From NCBI GenBank assembly GCA_963839165.1, contig CAWIUG010000049.1, positions 124,001 to 188,000 of the forward strand: a stretch of 64,000 bases of DNA, in the 5' to 3' direction. Under the pieces are notes generated by a model. The model saw nothing but the letters and a program-made list of their open reading frames with translations, ran no database searches and was not told the origin of the DNA. Position numbers and translations under genes: made by a program. Source of the stretch: DATFVA01 sp963839165 (GTDB lineage: Bacteria; Bacteroidota; Ignavibacteria; Ignavibacteriales; Ignavibacteriaceae). Positions 27,215-37,300 of this stretch are shown here, one piece after another (within the stretch, counting starts at the first letter, position 1; each line of letters opens with the position of its first letter).

Positions 27215-28869
27215 TTTACCTCCTCTTCTAATACCGGCTGATCATTTTCTTTGTATTCATACGGTCCATCTGTAATGATCGGGATTTCTTCAAAGTTTTC
27301 ATGAGTCGGAGGGGTATCAACCTTCCATTCAAGTGTTTCACCACCCCAGACATTCTTTGCTGTTACTACCGGGCCGTTCCTTAAACCCTTAATAAGGTTT
27401 GAGAACATGATGATCAAACCGGTAATAAGGATCCATGATCCAACCGTAGAAATAACATGATAAGGCTGATACTGAGGAAGATAATCATAATACCTTCTCG
27501 GCATTCCCAGCCAACCCATCACAAACATCGGGAAGTAAAGCGTATTGAATCCGACAAAGATTATCCAGAAGGCTATTTTCGCCGTTTTCTTATTATACAT
27601 CCTTCCAAACATCTTAGGCAGCCAGTAATGTAGAGCCGCAAAAATACCGAATCCCGTACCCCCGAACATTACATAATGGAAATGCCCTACTATAAATGAG
27701 GTATCTGTAATTTGAATGTCTACTGATAATGCTCCCTGGATTACTCCTGTTAATCCTCCTATTGAGAACAGGAAGATAAATGCCAATGCATAAAGCATAG
27801 GAGGCTCAAGTTCAATAGATCCTTTATAGAGAGTAGCCGTCCAGTTGAATACCTTGATGGCGCTCGGTATTGCTACGATAAAAGTAAGCAGAGAAAATAC
27901 GAACTGACCTGTATCACTCATTCCTGCTGCAAACATATGATGCGCCCACACCAGCGAACCAAAAAGCGCTATACCGATGCTAGAGAATGCAATAAACTTA
28001 TATCCGAAGATCGTCCGGTGTGCGAAGACCGGAATAATCTCAGAGATAACACCCATTGCCGGAACAATCATAATATATACCGCCGGGTGGGAGTATATCC
28101 AGAATAAATGCTGGAATAAAACCGGATCTCCGCCCAGCGCCGGATCAAAGAGACCTACACTGAATACCCTTTCCACAATCACTAGAAGTAAAGTTATACC
28201 AATAATAGGGGTTGCAAGTATCTGGATCCAGGCGGTAGCATACAAGCTCCATGTAAACAAAGGCATCTTGAACCATCCCATTCCGGGCGCTCTCAGCCTG
28301 TGAATGGTGGTAACAAAATTTAATCCTGTCAGGATTGATGAGAATCCGAGTATGAATGCGGCGGTCATCGTAAAGATAACGTTCGTTCCTGTCCTTACAC
28401 TGTAGGGAATGTAAAAAGTCCAGCCAGTATCAGCAGGACCTCCAGGCAGAAGAATTGACAAAAGTACGAGTAGTCCGCCTGTAACATACATATACCATGA
28501 CAGTAGGTTAAGCCTGGGAAAAGCTACATCCTTCGCCCCGATCATGATCGGAAGGAAAAAGTTTCCGAAGACAGCCGGGAGCCCGGGTATCACAAAAAGG
28601 AAGATCATTATCACACCGTGAAGCGTAAAAAATTCATTATACGTCTGCGCGTCTACAATCGTACGCCCTGGTGTAAGGAGTTCCAGTCTTATTAAGAATC
28701 CGAATGTAACCCCGACCGCAAAAAATGATAGCAAAGCGATCAGGTATAGTACACCTATTCTTTTATGATCCGTCGATAGTATCCAGGCTTTAATTCCCTG
28801 GTGTTTACCTGTATTTACCAGGTAGCTCGGATGACCATTCTGATTTAAAGCAGCAGCATCGCTCGCCAT
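27211..28869 (-). CDS. coxA: Cytochrome c oxidase subunit I, A2-type
   Basis: A 552-residue catalytic subunit with 12 hydrophobic helices, reducing O2 at a haem-CuB centre and pumping protons. The low-spin haem ligand is seen in FTLHGVIMIF, and the later FIVGHFHYVMFGG pair ligates both haems. CuB ligands are in IYSHPAVYIM and VWAHHMFAAG. The helix-VI motif reads YSHPAVY: the D-channel glutamate of HPEVY oxidases is absent and a Tyr-Ser pair takes its place, the documented signature of the A2 type known from Rhodothermus marinus and Thermus. ATG at 28869 follows AGGTAGGAATT. It overlaps coxC by four bases and lies five after the sco stop. Confidence 0.98.
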   Translation of the reverse strand: MASDAAALNQNGHPSYLVNTGKHQGIKAWILSTDHKRIGVLYLIALLSFFAVGVTFGFLIRLELLTPGRTIVDAQTYNEFFTLHGVIMIFLFVIPGLPAVFGNFFLPIMIGAKDVAFPRLNLLSWYMYVTGGLLVLLSILLPGGPADTGWTFYIPYSVRTGTNVIFTMTAAFILGFSSILTGLNFVTTIHRLRAPGMGWFKMPLFTWSLYATAWIQILATPIIGITLLLVIVERVFSVGLFDPALGGDPVLFQHLFWIYSHPAVYIMIVPAMGVISEIIPVFAHRTIFGYKFIAFSSIGIALFGSLVWAHHMFAAGMSDTGQFVFSLLTFIVAIPSAIKVFNWTATLYKGSIELEPPMLYALAFIFLFSIGGLTGVIQGALSVDIQITDTSFIVGHFHYVMFGGTGFGIFAALHYWLPKMFGRMYNKKTAKIAFWIIFVGFNTLYFPMFVMGWLGMPRRYYDYLPQYQPYHVISTVGSWILITGLIIMFSNLIKGLRNGPVVTAKNVWGGETLEWKVDTPPTHENFEEIPIITDGPYEYKENDQPVLEEEVK

Positions 28870-28874
28870 AATTC

Positions 28875-29672
28875 CTACCTCTTCTTTATCTTATCTTTCT
28901 TAGGTTTAACTTTTATTATCACGATAAATATTACAGCGCCGAGAAGTATTCCAGCACCAAAAATTCTGAGAATATTAAAGACATAGGTCTTTCCCTGGGG
29001 ATCGTAACTGAAACAGAACTGGAGAACTTTTCCAATTACAGGGGTCTTCTTACCTTGAGCAGCTTCCAGTACAGCCATTTTAAAGTCAAACGGCAGAATA
29101 CCAAAACCTCTTGTCTGTGAATATCCGGGATAAAGGTACCTGCACACTTCTCCCTTCGGCGAAACAAATATTAATACCCCGGCATGAATGAAGTTCCTTC
29201 CGGTTCTTTTGAAACTGAATCCGGCTGCCCTTGTAAGCTCATCAATACTTAAGCTGTCACCTGTAAGAAATCTCCATGCTGTATCAGGAAAAGGTTTGCT
29301 GTCTATCAGGCTAAGGAAAGTCTGCTTCTTCTTAAAAGCTATCTGCGGAGTCTCCGTTTCATCCATACTAATAGACAGGATCTGGTAATCTGTACCTGGC
29401 TTCAGGTCAGAAATGTTTGCAACATGGGCTACCTCAGTCATTAAGGGACTGCAGATACCGGGACATTCATAATACACAAAATCTAAAATTGTTGGTTTAT
29501 TAATAATGTTCTTCAGCATAACTGTATTTCCGTCTGAATCAAGAAATTTGAGATACAGAGGGAGTTTTGTGCCCAGGTGCTCCTTAATGTCGGCATCGTT
29601 CTGTGAAGCCGGCAGCTGCACCGTACACATTATTAACATCAACAACAAAAGAAAAGATAATCTGGTTTTCAT
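28875..29672 (-). CDS. SCO1/SenC-family copper chaperone for CuA assembly
   Basis: A thioredoxin-fold protein of about 265 residues that loads copper into oxidase subunit II or reduces its cysteines, acting in the periplasm. It has a signal segment (KTRLSFLLLLMLIMCTVQLPA), the copper-binding CPGIC in YYECPGICSPLM and the distal His in NFIHAGVLIF, all three ligands intact. A C-terminal membrane helix (about 235-258) and lysine-rich tail anchor it. ATG 29672, with AGGACGAG eight bases upstream, is preferred over an ATG 24 bases earlier that would overlap the cytochrome c gene and prefix the signal peptide. It is in operon order between a cytochrome c gene and coxA. Confidence 0.92.
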   Translation of the reverse strand: MKTRLSFLLLLMLIMCTVQLPASQNDADIKEHLGTKLPLYLKFLDSDGNTVMLKNIINKPTILDFVYYECPGICSPLMTEVAHVANISDLKPGTDYQILSISMDETETPQIAFKKKQTFLSLIDSKPFPDTAWRFLTGDSLSIDELTRAAGFSFKRTGRNFIHAGVLIFVSPKGEVCRYLYPGYSQTRGFGILPFDFKMAVLEAAQGKKTPVIGKVLQFCFSYDPQGKTYVFNILRIFGAGILLGAVIFIVIIKVKPKKDKIKKR

Positions 29673-29682
29673 AAAGCTCGTC

Positions 29683-30615
29683 CTAGGCGATAACATTTTT
29701 CATATAATTATATAACTCATTCCATTCGGAATCGGTAAGGTTGAATACTCTGTCGTTAAATCCATCCTGATTTACATTATTCACAATAATACTTATAAAT
29801 TCCTGTTCATTATTTTTCCATGATTCTGAATTCAACAAAATAGCCAAAGCCCTGTCTTTATTGCTCGTTACCTTTTCAAAAAGACTGGAACCGGTATTTT
29901 TATCTGTTTCAATTTTTCCTGCTATAGTTTTTATTTTATCTACTTTTTTCTGATTCTCTTTAATGATAAGCTTTTCGGCATCTGCAACCGGAATTTGCGC
30001 AGGAATAAATCTTTTCTGTGACAAATTATAAAGCTGATCAAGCATGGCCAGGTCTTCTTTTGAAGTAGGCGGTGGATCAGGTACAAACGTGGTTCTTATA
30101 TAATGTGCCAGCGCAAATTTTTCAGTCGGTGTAAACTGCTCGTAAGCAACCATTGCACTCCCTTTAATACCTTCCTGCAGGGTTTGATAGATGCTTGTCA
30201 GTTTTGGACCGTTCACCCAGCCATTCTTGCTTGTAAAATTTCTTGGAGCTGGATTTAACCCGGTTGAAGCAGGACCATCACCTTTTCCGTTGGTTCCATG
30301 GCAGGAAACACATGTTGTCTGAAATATCTTCTTTCCTGTTTCAACCAGAGAATCCGTCGGCTGCGATAACTTATTTACATCTGCGGCGGGTACCAGCCTG
30401 GATTCCTGGATTGTTAAAACTTCAGTAGTATTTGTGGTATCAGGAACTGCAACAGGTACTTCCTGTCGTCCTATGAAATTCATCTGACTGATGTAGTATA
30501 ATCCGATACCAAGACCAACAAGCAGAAGATACGGGTAGACCAGTCCGAATATCTTTCCCGGATCTTTCTTTATCTCTTCTCTTTTTTCTTTTATAAATTT
30601 TTCGAGGTTGCTCAT
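29683..30615 (-). CDS. Membrane-anchored monohaem cytochrome c
   Basis: A 310-residue protein with one N-terminal helix (IFGLVYPYLLLVGLGIGLYYIS, about 22-43) that anchors it facing the periplasm. A class I cytochrome c domain (about 90-185) has CVSCHGTNGKGDG as haem motif and a likely distal Met in GSAMVAYEQFT. A long charged helical C-terminal extension of 120 residues follows and matches nothing I know. Position between actF and sco-coxA suggests it carries electrons from alternative complex III to the oxidase, since coxB has no fused cytochrome. The start ATG at 30615 and the gap of 25 bases to actF fit one operon. Confidence 0.85.
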   Translation of the reverse strand: MSNLEKFIKEKREEIKKDPGKIFGLVYPYLLLVGLGIGLYYISQMNFIGRQEVPVAVPDTTNTTEVLTIQESRLVPAADVNKLSQPTDSLVETGKKIFQTTCVSCHGTNGKGDGPASTGLNPAPRNFTSKNGWVNGPKLTSIYQTLQEGIKGSAMVAYEQFTPTEKFALAHYIRTTFVPDPPPTSKEDLAMLDQLYNLSQKRFIPAQIPVADAEKLIIKENQKKVDKIKTIAGKIETDKNTGSSLFEKVTSNKDRALAILLNSESWKNNEQEFISIIVNNVNQDGFNDRVFNLTDSEWNELYNYMKNVIA

Positions 30616-30640
30616 TTTATTACGTTCCTAAATTCTTCTG

Positions 30641-31831
30641 TTAGAGACTATAATCCAGACCTCTCTGCAATTTGGGGTCTTGTATTGGTATAAGGTTATA
30701 TTTGTTCGTCATTATTTTGAATATGATCATAACAAAGCCAACAACTGCTATTGGAAATACAAGATCCATCCAGCTGAAGTAGTATGCTCTTCCCGCCTGA
30801 ACCATCCCGGGCATAATAACCCAGTAGAGATCGAAGAAGTGAGCAGCTAATATCCAGATAGCTACGAACTTCAGTCTCTTGGGATTTGTTTTGGCGGCGA
30901 ATGAAAGCAATGCAAAGAATGGTACAATAAAATGCACAATTATTAAAAATACTGATGCATACAACCACCCGCCTTCCCAGCGGTGGAAGAACCAGGAAGT
31001 TTCTTCCGGAAGATCTGCGTACCATATTAACATATATTGTGAGAAAGCGATATAACCCCAGAATGCAGTGAAAGCGAACATCATCAAACCAAGGCTGTAA
31101 TAATGGTCGTTCTTTAATCCCGGTACCAGGAACCCGTTCTCCCGCAATAGAATCACCGCAAGGGTAAGCAGGGCAAAGGCACACCATACTGTTCCGGAAA
31201 AGTAGTATACTCCAAAGATCGTCGAATACCAGTGGGGTTCAAGGCTCATCATCCAATCAACCCCAGTCATAGTTATGGTGATTGCAAAAATAAAAATGAA
31301 GCCGGTTGATAATTTGATATTCGTTACGGTTAACCCCTGGTCACCTGTTTCATCCTGCTTCCTTGATCTCTGTGTGATAAGAAAATAAAATAAGGTCCAG
31401 ACCAGGAAGATGATTACATTACGAACAACGAAGAACGGGATATTCAGATATGCTTCTTTCGACTTAAGCACTGCGTCGCTTTCAACTATGGATGTGTGTG
31501 TCCAGTGAAAAACATCATGCATGGTGAAGAACAGAGGGATACTGATAATAACTATATAAGGGATAATTCCGGCAAAGAACTCGCTTATTCTTCTGAAAGG
31601 CGTGCTCCATACAGCTCCTGAAAGATATTCCAGCGAAACCAGGAACAGAGAACCAACACCAAGACTTATCAGGAACATGAATGAAGTAAGGTAACTGTAA
31701 GATGCTCTCTGCGGATCAATGATGTAGGCAATAATTCCAAGGACCAGTCCGATACCTAGCAGGGTAAATCCGATCGTTAAAAATTTCTGCGGTAAAGTCC
31801 GCTTTATATATCCGGAATCATTTTTGGACAT
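30641..31831 (-). CDS. actF: Alternative complex III subunit ActF, membrane anchor
   Basis: A 397-residue polytopic membrane protein with ten or so helices, related to the NrfD-like ActC and ActF subunits of alternative complex III (quinol:electron acceptor oxidoreductase). Recognisable stretches include FHWTHTSIVESDAVLKSKEAYLN and MLIWYADLPEETSWFFHRW, characteristic of ActF. I chose ATG 31831 (MSKNDSGYIKR) behind AAGGAG ten bases upstream; an ATG at 31879 would overlap actDE by 62 bases. It is expected to form a ligand cavity near the quinol site but carries no cofactor. It lies between the actD-actE gene and the membrane cytochrome c. Confidence 0.92.
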   Translation of the reverse strand: MSKNDSGYIKRTLPQKFLTIGFTLLGIGLVLGIIAYIIDPQRASYSYLTSFMFLISLGVGSLFLVSLEYLSGAVWSTPFRRISEFFAGIIPYIVIISIPLFFTMHDVFHWTHTSIVESDAVLKSKEAYLNIPFFVVRNVIIFLVWTLFYFLITQRSRKQDETGDQGLTVTNIKLSTGFIFIFAITITMTGVDWMMSLEPHWYSTIFGVYYFSGTVWCAFALLTLAVILLRENGFLVPGLKNDHYYSLGLMMFAFTAFWGYIAFSQYMLIWYADLPEETSWFFHRWEGGWLYASVFLIIVHFIVPFFALLSFAAKTNPKRLKFVAIWILAAHFFDLYWVIMPGMVQAGRAYYFSWMDLVFPIAVVGFVMIIFKIMTNKYNLIPIQDPKLQRGLDYSL

Positions 31832-32984
31832 TGCTGGAAGACTCCTTTTTAATTTCCTGGATGTCAGCGTCACTTGCATTCTTAGCCCGCTGAAGAACTC
31901 TTATATAATTAACAATTGACCATCTTTCTTCACGTGTAACCTGCGCTGCGTACGACGGCATTGCATTCTGCCCGTTCGTCATCACATGATAGATTCTTCC
32001 ATCCGGGAAGTTGATGGCCCTCTCTGTGTGAAGTGAGGGTGGACTGGGGAACTGACCTCTCAGTCTACTGTCACCATCTGCATGATTACCGTGGCATGGG
32101 GAGCAGAATGTAAGGAATTTCCTCCTGCCCAGTTCGATTGACTCTTTTGTCGGCACCACAGGATTTACGAGGTACTCCTTAGGCTCTGCAATTCCCATAT
32201 AAGGATAAGGGGCAAATCCCCGGGCAACTGTTCCTTCCACAGGTCTTCTCATTCCAAATTCATCAGAGAAAAAGACACTCTTTTCCTGCGGAATCAGCTT
32301 GTCCTGCTCAGCCATCCAGTTGAAAGGCGCCATATACATAAACTTGTTTAGTGTAAAGTACGTCAAGCCAGATACTGCAAGGGCAACCACTATAAGAAAG
32401 GTTATAAACTTTGCATCAAATACAGGGTAGGATACTTTATCTGGGAAGAAAACTTTCTCAATTTCCGTTGCACCAAGACTGCGATAAAGCTCCAAAACCT
32501 TAGTTTCTTCAAACAACGGATCTTCGGCAAGAATAACAAGCCCGTATCGGTCAACCGATACTCTCTTCATATATTCTGTATCATGCAGTGGATGGTTGTT
32601 GTAAGGCAGGTTGAAGAAGGCCATTATCATACCGAACACTGTAGATAAAGCTGCCAGCAGAACAGTAAACTCGAAAGTAATAGGGATAAATGCAGGAAGA
32701 GCGAAGTAAGGCTTTCCTCCTATGACCATCGGATAGTTTACCGACATCGCCCAGTACATAAAGAGAAGAATAAAGGCCGTACCGGAAAATCCAAAAACCA
32801 ATGTTACGAATCCCAGCTTCGATCTTTTTAATCCCATCGCCGGATCCATTCCATGAAGGGGATAAGGTGTGTTCACATCGAACTTTTTATATCCCTCATT
32901 TACAACCTTCTTTGCAGCGTTTATAATAGAATCAGGATTATCAAACAGTGCTGTAATACCGAATAACTTTTCTGTTCTATCCAT
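31818..32984 (-). CDS. ActD-ActE fusion of alternative complex III
   Basis: A 388-residue protein. Residues 1-190 are a DUF3341-type ActD: an N-terminal soluble part (FGITALFDNPDSIINAAKKV), two close helices (about 60-80 and 95-118), and the RYGLVILAEDPLF... segment. Residues about 195-215 form a third helix, and the C-terminal part (about 270-375) is a cytochrome c domain with CSPCHGNHADGDS and distal Met in NGQNAMPSYAAQV, corresponding to monohaem ActE. In Rhodothermus marinus and Flavobacterium these are two separate subunits; here they are one polypeptide. The start overlaps the actC stop by one base (TAATG), with GGAGG nine bases upstream. Confidence 0.88.
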   Translation of the reverse strand: MDRTEKLFGITALFDNPDSIINAAKKVVNEGYKKFDVNTPYPLHGMDPAMGLKRSKLGFVTLVFGFSGTAFILLFMYWAMSVNYPMVIGGKPYFALPAFIPITFEFTVLLAALSTVFGMIMAFFNLPYNNHPLHDTEYMKRVSVDRYGLVILAEDPLFEETKVLELYRSLGATEIEKVFFPDKVSYPVFDAKFITFLIVVALAVSGLTYFTLNKFMYMAPFNWMAEQDKLIPQEKSVFFSDEFGMRRPVEGTVARGFAPYPYMGIAEPKEYLVNPVVPTKESIELGRRKFLTFCSPCHGNHADGDSRLRGQFPSPPSLHTERAINFPDGRIYHVMTNGQNAMPSYAAQVTREERWSIVNYIRVLQRAKNASDADIQEIKKESSSNVQK

Positions 32985-34381
32985 TATTCATGACCTCCGT
33001 GATGGGAAGGCTGCGCGCCAACAGACATTGCCTTCACTTCCGACATTGAAACTACAGGTAATGTTTTCGTAAAAAGAATTACCAACGTAAAGAATAAGCC
33101 GAAACTTCCGGCGAGTATGCCAATATCGAATATGGTTGGAACAAAAGTTCCCCAGCTCGACGGAAGAAAATCTCTGTGTAGTGATGTAACTACAATTACA
33201 AATCTTTCGAACCACATTCCAACATTAACAAGTATAGCTATCACCAGCATAACCGGAACGGACCTTCGTATTTTCCTGAACCAGAAAAGTTGGGGAAAGA
33301 GAACATTGCAGCTCACCATTATCCAATACGCCCATGCAAATGGTCCAAATGCGCGGTTGATGAAGACAAACTGTTCTATCGGGTTACCGCTGTACCACGC
33401 CATAAAAAACTCTGTACCATAGGCATAACCGACCATCGACCCGGTAAGCAGGATAACCTTATTCATATTATCCAGGTGGTTGATCGTTATGATATTTTCC
33501 AGATCGAAAACTTTCCGTACGAAAATCAGCACCGTAACCACCATTGCGAACCCGGAGAAGATAGCTCCCGCTACGAAGTAAGGGGGAAATATAGTTGAGT
33601 GCCACCCGGGAAGTACAGCAACAGCAAAGTCAAAACTAACCACAGTATGAACTGACAATACCAGCGGGGTTGCAAGTCCTGCCAGAATCATATAGGCTTT
33701 TTCGTAATGCTGCCACTGGCGGTTTGAATGCCTCCAGCCAAGACTAAATGTCCGGTAAATCAATTTCTTAACTTTGGATGTTGTGCGGTCCCGCAGCATT
33801 GCAAAATCAGGAATAAGCCCCGTATACCAGAAAACCAGCGATACCGTAAAGTATGTTGATACTGCAAAGACATCCCATACAAGCGGTGAGATAAAGTTAA
33901 CCCAGAGACTGTGCTGGTTGGGGTAAGGGATCAGGTAGCCTGCAAGCCAGGGGCGGCCTACGTGAATAAGCGGAAAGAGACCTGCACACATAACGGCAAA
34001 TATCGTCATTGCCTCGGCAAACCTTGCAATACCTGTCCTCCACCTCTGCCTTAAAAGAAAGAGGATTGCTGAGATCAGTGTTCCTGCATGTCCTATACCT
34101 ACCCAAAAAACGAAGTTGATAATAGGAAATCCCCAGGCAACCGGCTGATCATTACCCCACATACCCACGCCGTAATAAAAACTGATCGCAAGACATACAG
34201 CGCCGAAGAGAAGAAAACTAACTGATACCGTGAGTGCGATCAGGTATTTCTTTGTCGGTTTTGTATCCATTGGCCTTGCTATGATCTGTTCGATCTCAGC
34301 ACGGGTTAAATCACCTTCTACTACCGGGATCTCCCTCGAGTAGTCGACAAATGGATAATCAGTAATCTCTGGTTCTTTCAA
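32984..34381 (-). CDS. actC: Alternative complex III subunit ActC, NrfD-like
   Basis: A 465-residue membrane protein of the NrfD/PsrC family with ten helices, the quinol-binding core of alternative complex III. Typical segments are INFVFWVGIGHAGTLISAILFLLRQ in the first helices, PLVLSVHTVVSFDFAVAVLPGWHSTIFPPYFVAGAIFSG, and FEYTEFFMAWYSG-type YGTEFFMAWYSGNP. It starts at TTG 34381, placed directly after the actB stop and five bases after GAGGAAG, a good ribosome site inside the actB end; no ATG occurs before residue 38. Its tight spacing to actB implies translational coupling. Confidence 0.95.
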   Translation of the reverse strand: MKEPEITDYPFVDYSREIPVVEGDLTRAEIEQIIARPMDTKPTKKYLIALTVSVSFLLFGAVCLAISFYYGVGMWGNDQPVAWGFPIINFVFWVGIGHAGTLISAILFLLRQRWRTGIARFAEAMTIFAVMCAGLFPLIHVGRPWLAGYLIPYPNQHSLWVNFISPLVWDVFAVSTYFTVSLVFWYTGLIPDFAMLRDRTTSKVKKLIYRTFSLGWRHSNRQWQHYEKAYMILAGLATPLVLSVHTVVSFDFAVAVLPGWHSTIFPPYFVAGAIFSGFAMVVTVLIFVRKVFDLENIITINHLDNMNKVILLTGSMVGYAYGTEFFMAWYSGNPIEQFVFINRAFGPFAWAYWIMVSCNVLFPQLFWFRKIRRSVPVMLVIAILVNVGMWFERFVIVVTSLHRDFLPSSWGTFVPTIFDIGILAGSFGLFFTLVILFTKTLPVVSMSEVKAMSVGAQPSHHGGHE

Positions 34382-37300
34382 TTAAACTTCCTCCGAATGA
34401 GTATTTCTTAATTTGGCAATGTATGTAACATTGGGACGTGTATTCACAAAGTCGAGAACATAGTACCCTAGTTCATGGTTCCTGTATTTGTGAAATTCAG
34501 ATTCTTTATCATTTATATCGCCGAACTTAATTGCACTTGTACCGCAGGCTTCCTGACAGGCTGTTTTCACATCTGAACCTTTCAGGTTCCTGTTTTCTCT
34601 TATAGCATCCGCCCTTGCTTCCATAATCCGCTGGATGCAGAATGTACATTTCTCCATCACACCTCTTGAACGGACTGTAACTTCGGGATTATAAAGCAGG
34701 TTGAACATGTTATTCTCCTGGTACGAATCTCTGAAATGATCCCTAAAGTTAAAGAAGTTGAATCTTCTTACTTTGTAAGGACAATTGTTGGAACAGTACC
34801 TTGTACCGACACATCTGTTGTATACCATCTGGTTAAGTCCGTCAGGACTATGGGTTGTAGCAACCACAGGACATACGTTTTCACACGGAGCGTGATCACA
34901 ATGCTGGCAGAGCATAGGCTGTGCGCTTACTTTAGGCTCATCTATTGAACCAGAATAATATCTGTCAATTCTCAGCCAGTGCATCTCCCTTCCCTTCTCA
35001 ACCTGATCCTTCCCTACTATAGGAACGTTGTTCTCAGAGTGGCAGGCGATAACACATTCACCGCATCCGAGACATTTGTTCAGATCAACCGACATCCCCC
35101 ATTTTAAACCCGTATACTGATATTCCGGATAAAGACTCTTATTCTCTTCTTCACTTTTTTCACGTATGAAACCGGGATTTTTTTTATACTCTGCTAATGT
35201 CCCTTCGCGTATAATGTTTCTTTTTTCAACAGCATCGCGAGTGAGGTCTTTATCAAAGGCGTGATGTTCCTGCGCTGTTACCAGCTTATAGGTACTCACT
35301 GTTTTCTTAACAGACGCTCCTGAATATATCCAGGGTGAAATACCCCCGTCCTTCGACAAAAGTACGTTTGCATTAAATCCTACACCGGAACCTACGATTC
35401 CTACTTTCGATCTGCCGTATCCAAGTTCGATCGTAATTGTTTTATCAGCTGAACCTGGCTGAATAAATACTGGGACCTGGAGTCTGCGGCCGTCTACTTC
35501 TATATCTACAAGATCATCTGATTTGATCCCCAGCTCTTTTGCAGTGGCATTCGATACTGCACCATAATTGTCCCACGTTATTTTCGATACAGGATGAGGA
35601 AGTTCCTGCATCCAGCCATTATTGGCAAAGGAACCATCACCTGTTGCATAGCTTTCTCTTAATACAATAGTATAACCTGTCAGTTCATCCAACTTACTTC
35701 CGGCTGAACGATCGGCCGAAGTATTGAAAGTTGCATTTGATCCCGAACTTTCATTGGTTGAAGCAGCTCCATCCTGAAGTATACCGAACCAGAATCTATC
35801 GAAATCCATCTCCGGTTTCAGAGAAGAATAGATATTATCCTTCCAGTTCTGCATTAGATATTTATGGTAAACCTTATAATCGAATTGGGAGGGATCTCCG
35901 TTTAACCAGTTAAGCAGCACAGCTTCTTTTTGTCTTGTATCAAAGATCGGCCATATAACCGGTTGCTGGAGGGACGAAAATCCTGTTCTGGTTTTTGCAT
36001 CTCCCCAGGATTCAAATGTATGATTTATTGGAAGTATATAATCGGCCTGTTCGGAAGATTCGTTTTCACTTTCAGTGAGACTTATAACCAGAGGGACCTT
36101 CTCCAGCGCGTCTTTATATCCAAGATCATCCGGCAGATGATACACGGGATTGCTGTCGTAATGAATGACCGCGCCAACATTTCCGTTTTGCATGATGCTA
36201 ACAAGTGAAGTCCATTCCTCTTTTGATGACAATGGAAGCACTTCATACTCCGATTGATCAGAGCGGTACATTGCATCATTGCCGAGCATATCATTTAAAT
36301 GATTGACCGCCAGGTGAACTTCCTCAGGCAGATTATAGCCCGCATAAATAATTGAATTTCCTCTATACTTGTTGAGATCAGAAATTATATGTTTAACGGT
36401 TTTAACAGGCAGGTTGTGTTTCTGAGAAAAAGCTTCAGCCGAAGTTCCCTGTCCTCCACCACCAAGCTCACTGATCAGCATCTCTACCAGTTCATACTGG
36501 GCAGATGGATTCAACCGCATCCTGTAGTCGGCGTTGCTGCCGGTTAATGACATATTCCCTTCAACCACGTAAAGCCTGTTGAAATTCTTAAGGTCGGATA
36601 CATCTCTTCCCTCAGCAAAAAGGCGTGCGTTTTCAACCGTATTGCCGTCGGTTCCGAGGAAATCAGATTCCAGAGCAATAATTATCCTGGCTTTATCCCA
36701 CTTTATTAGCGGAAATGACCCCGTTCCATAGCTCTTTTGCCAGGCAGAATTCTTTATGGCATTATTGAAAAGTTCGTATGAGTAAATTTTTGTAGAGGGG
36801 TATTTCGACTTAAACTCGTCCAGCGCTTTCTTTCCCGTGGGCGAATAAATTCTTTTTGTAACTATTGCGATTTCTTTGCTGCCGGCCCTGGCAAGGGCAG
36901 CAGTGATTTCTGTATCCGCATTTTGCCAGGAAATTTCTCCTACGACTGCTCCGTTTCTCTTTCCTGGTCCCTGTAGTCTTTCAGGATCATACAGGTTCAG
37001 TATATTAGCATGTCCCTTTGAACAAATCTTTCCTTTGCTTACAGGATGATCCGGATTCCCGTCAACTTTTATGGGCCTTCCTTCGCGGGTCTTTATTAAG
37101 ATACCACACGCATTAGCACAGGCAGTACAGGTTGATGCATAATAGTTTGCCTTACCCAGAGTAATTTCCTCGGGTTTCTTTATATAGGGAATGATATCAC
37201 CCTTGTCCCGGTAATCGGAACATCCTGCCCCGGCAAGTGCCGCCGAAGCTCCCACAAGTGCAAGGAACTTTCTTCTGGATAATCCAGGGAGCTTTAAAGG

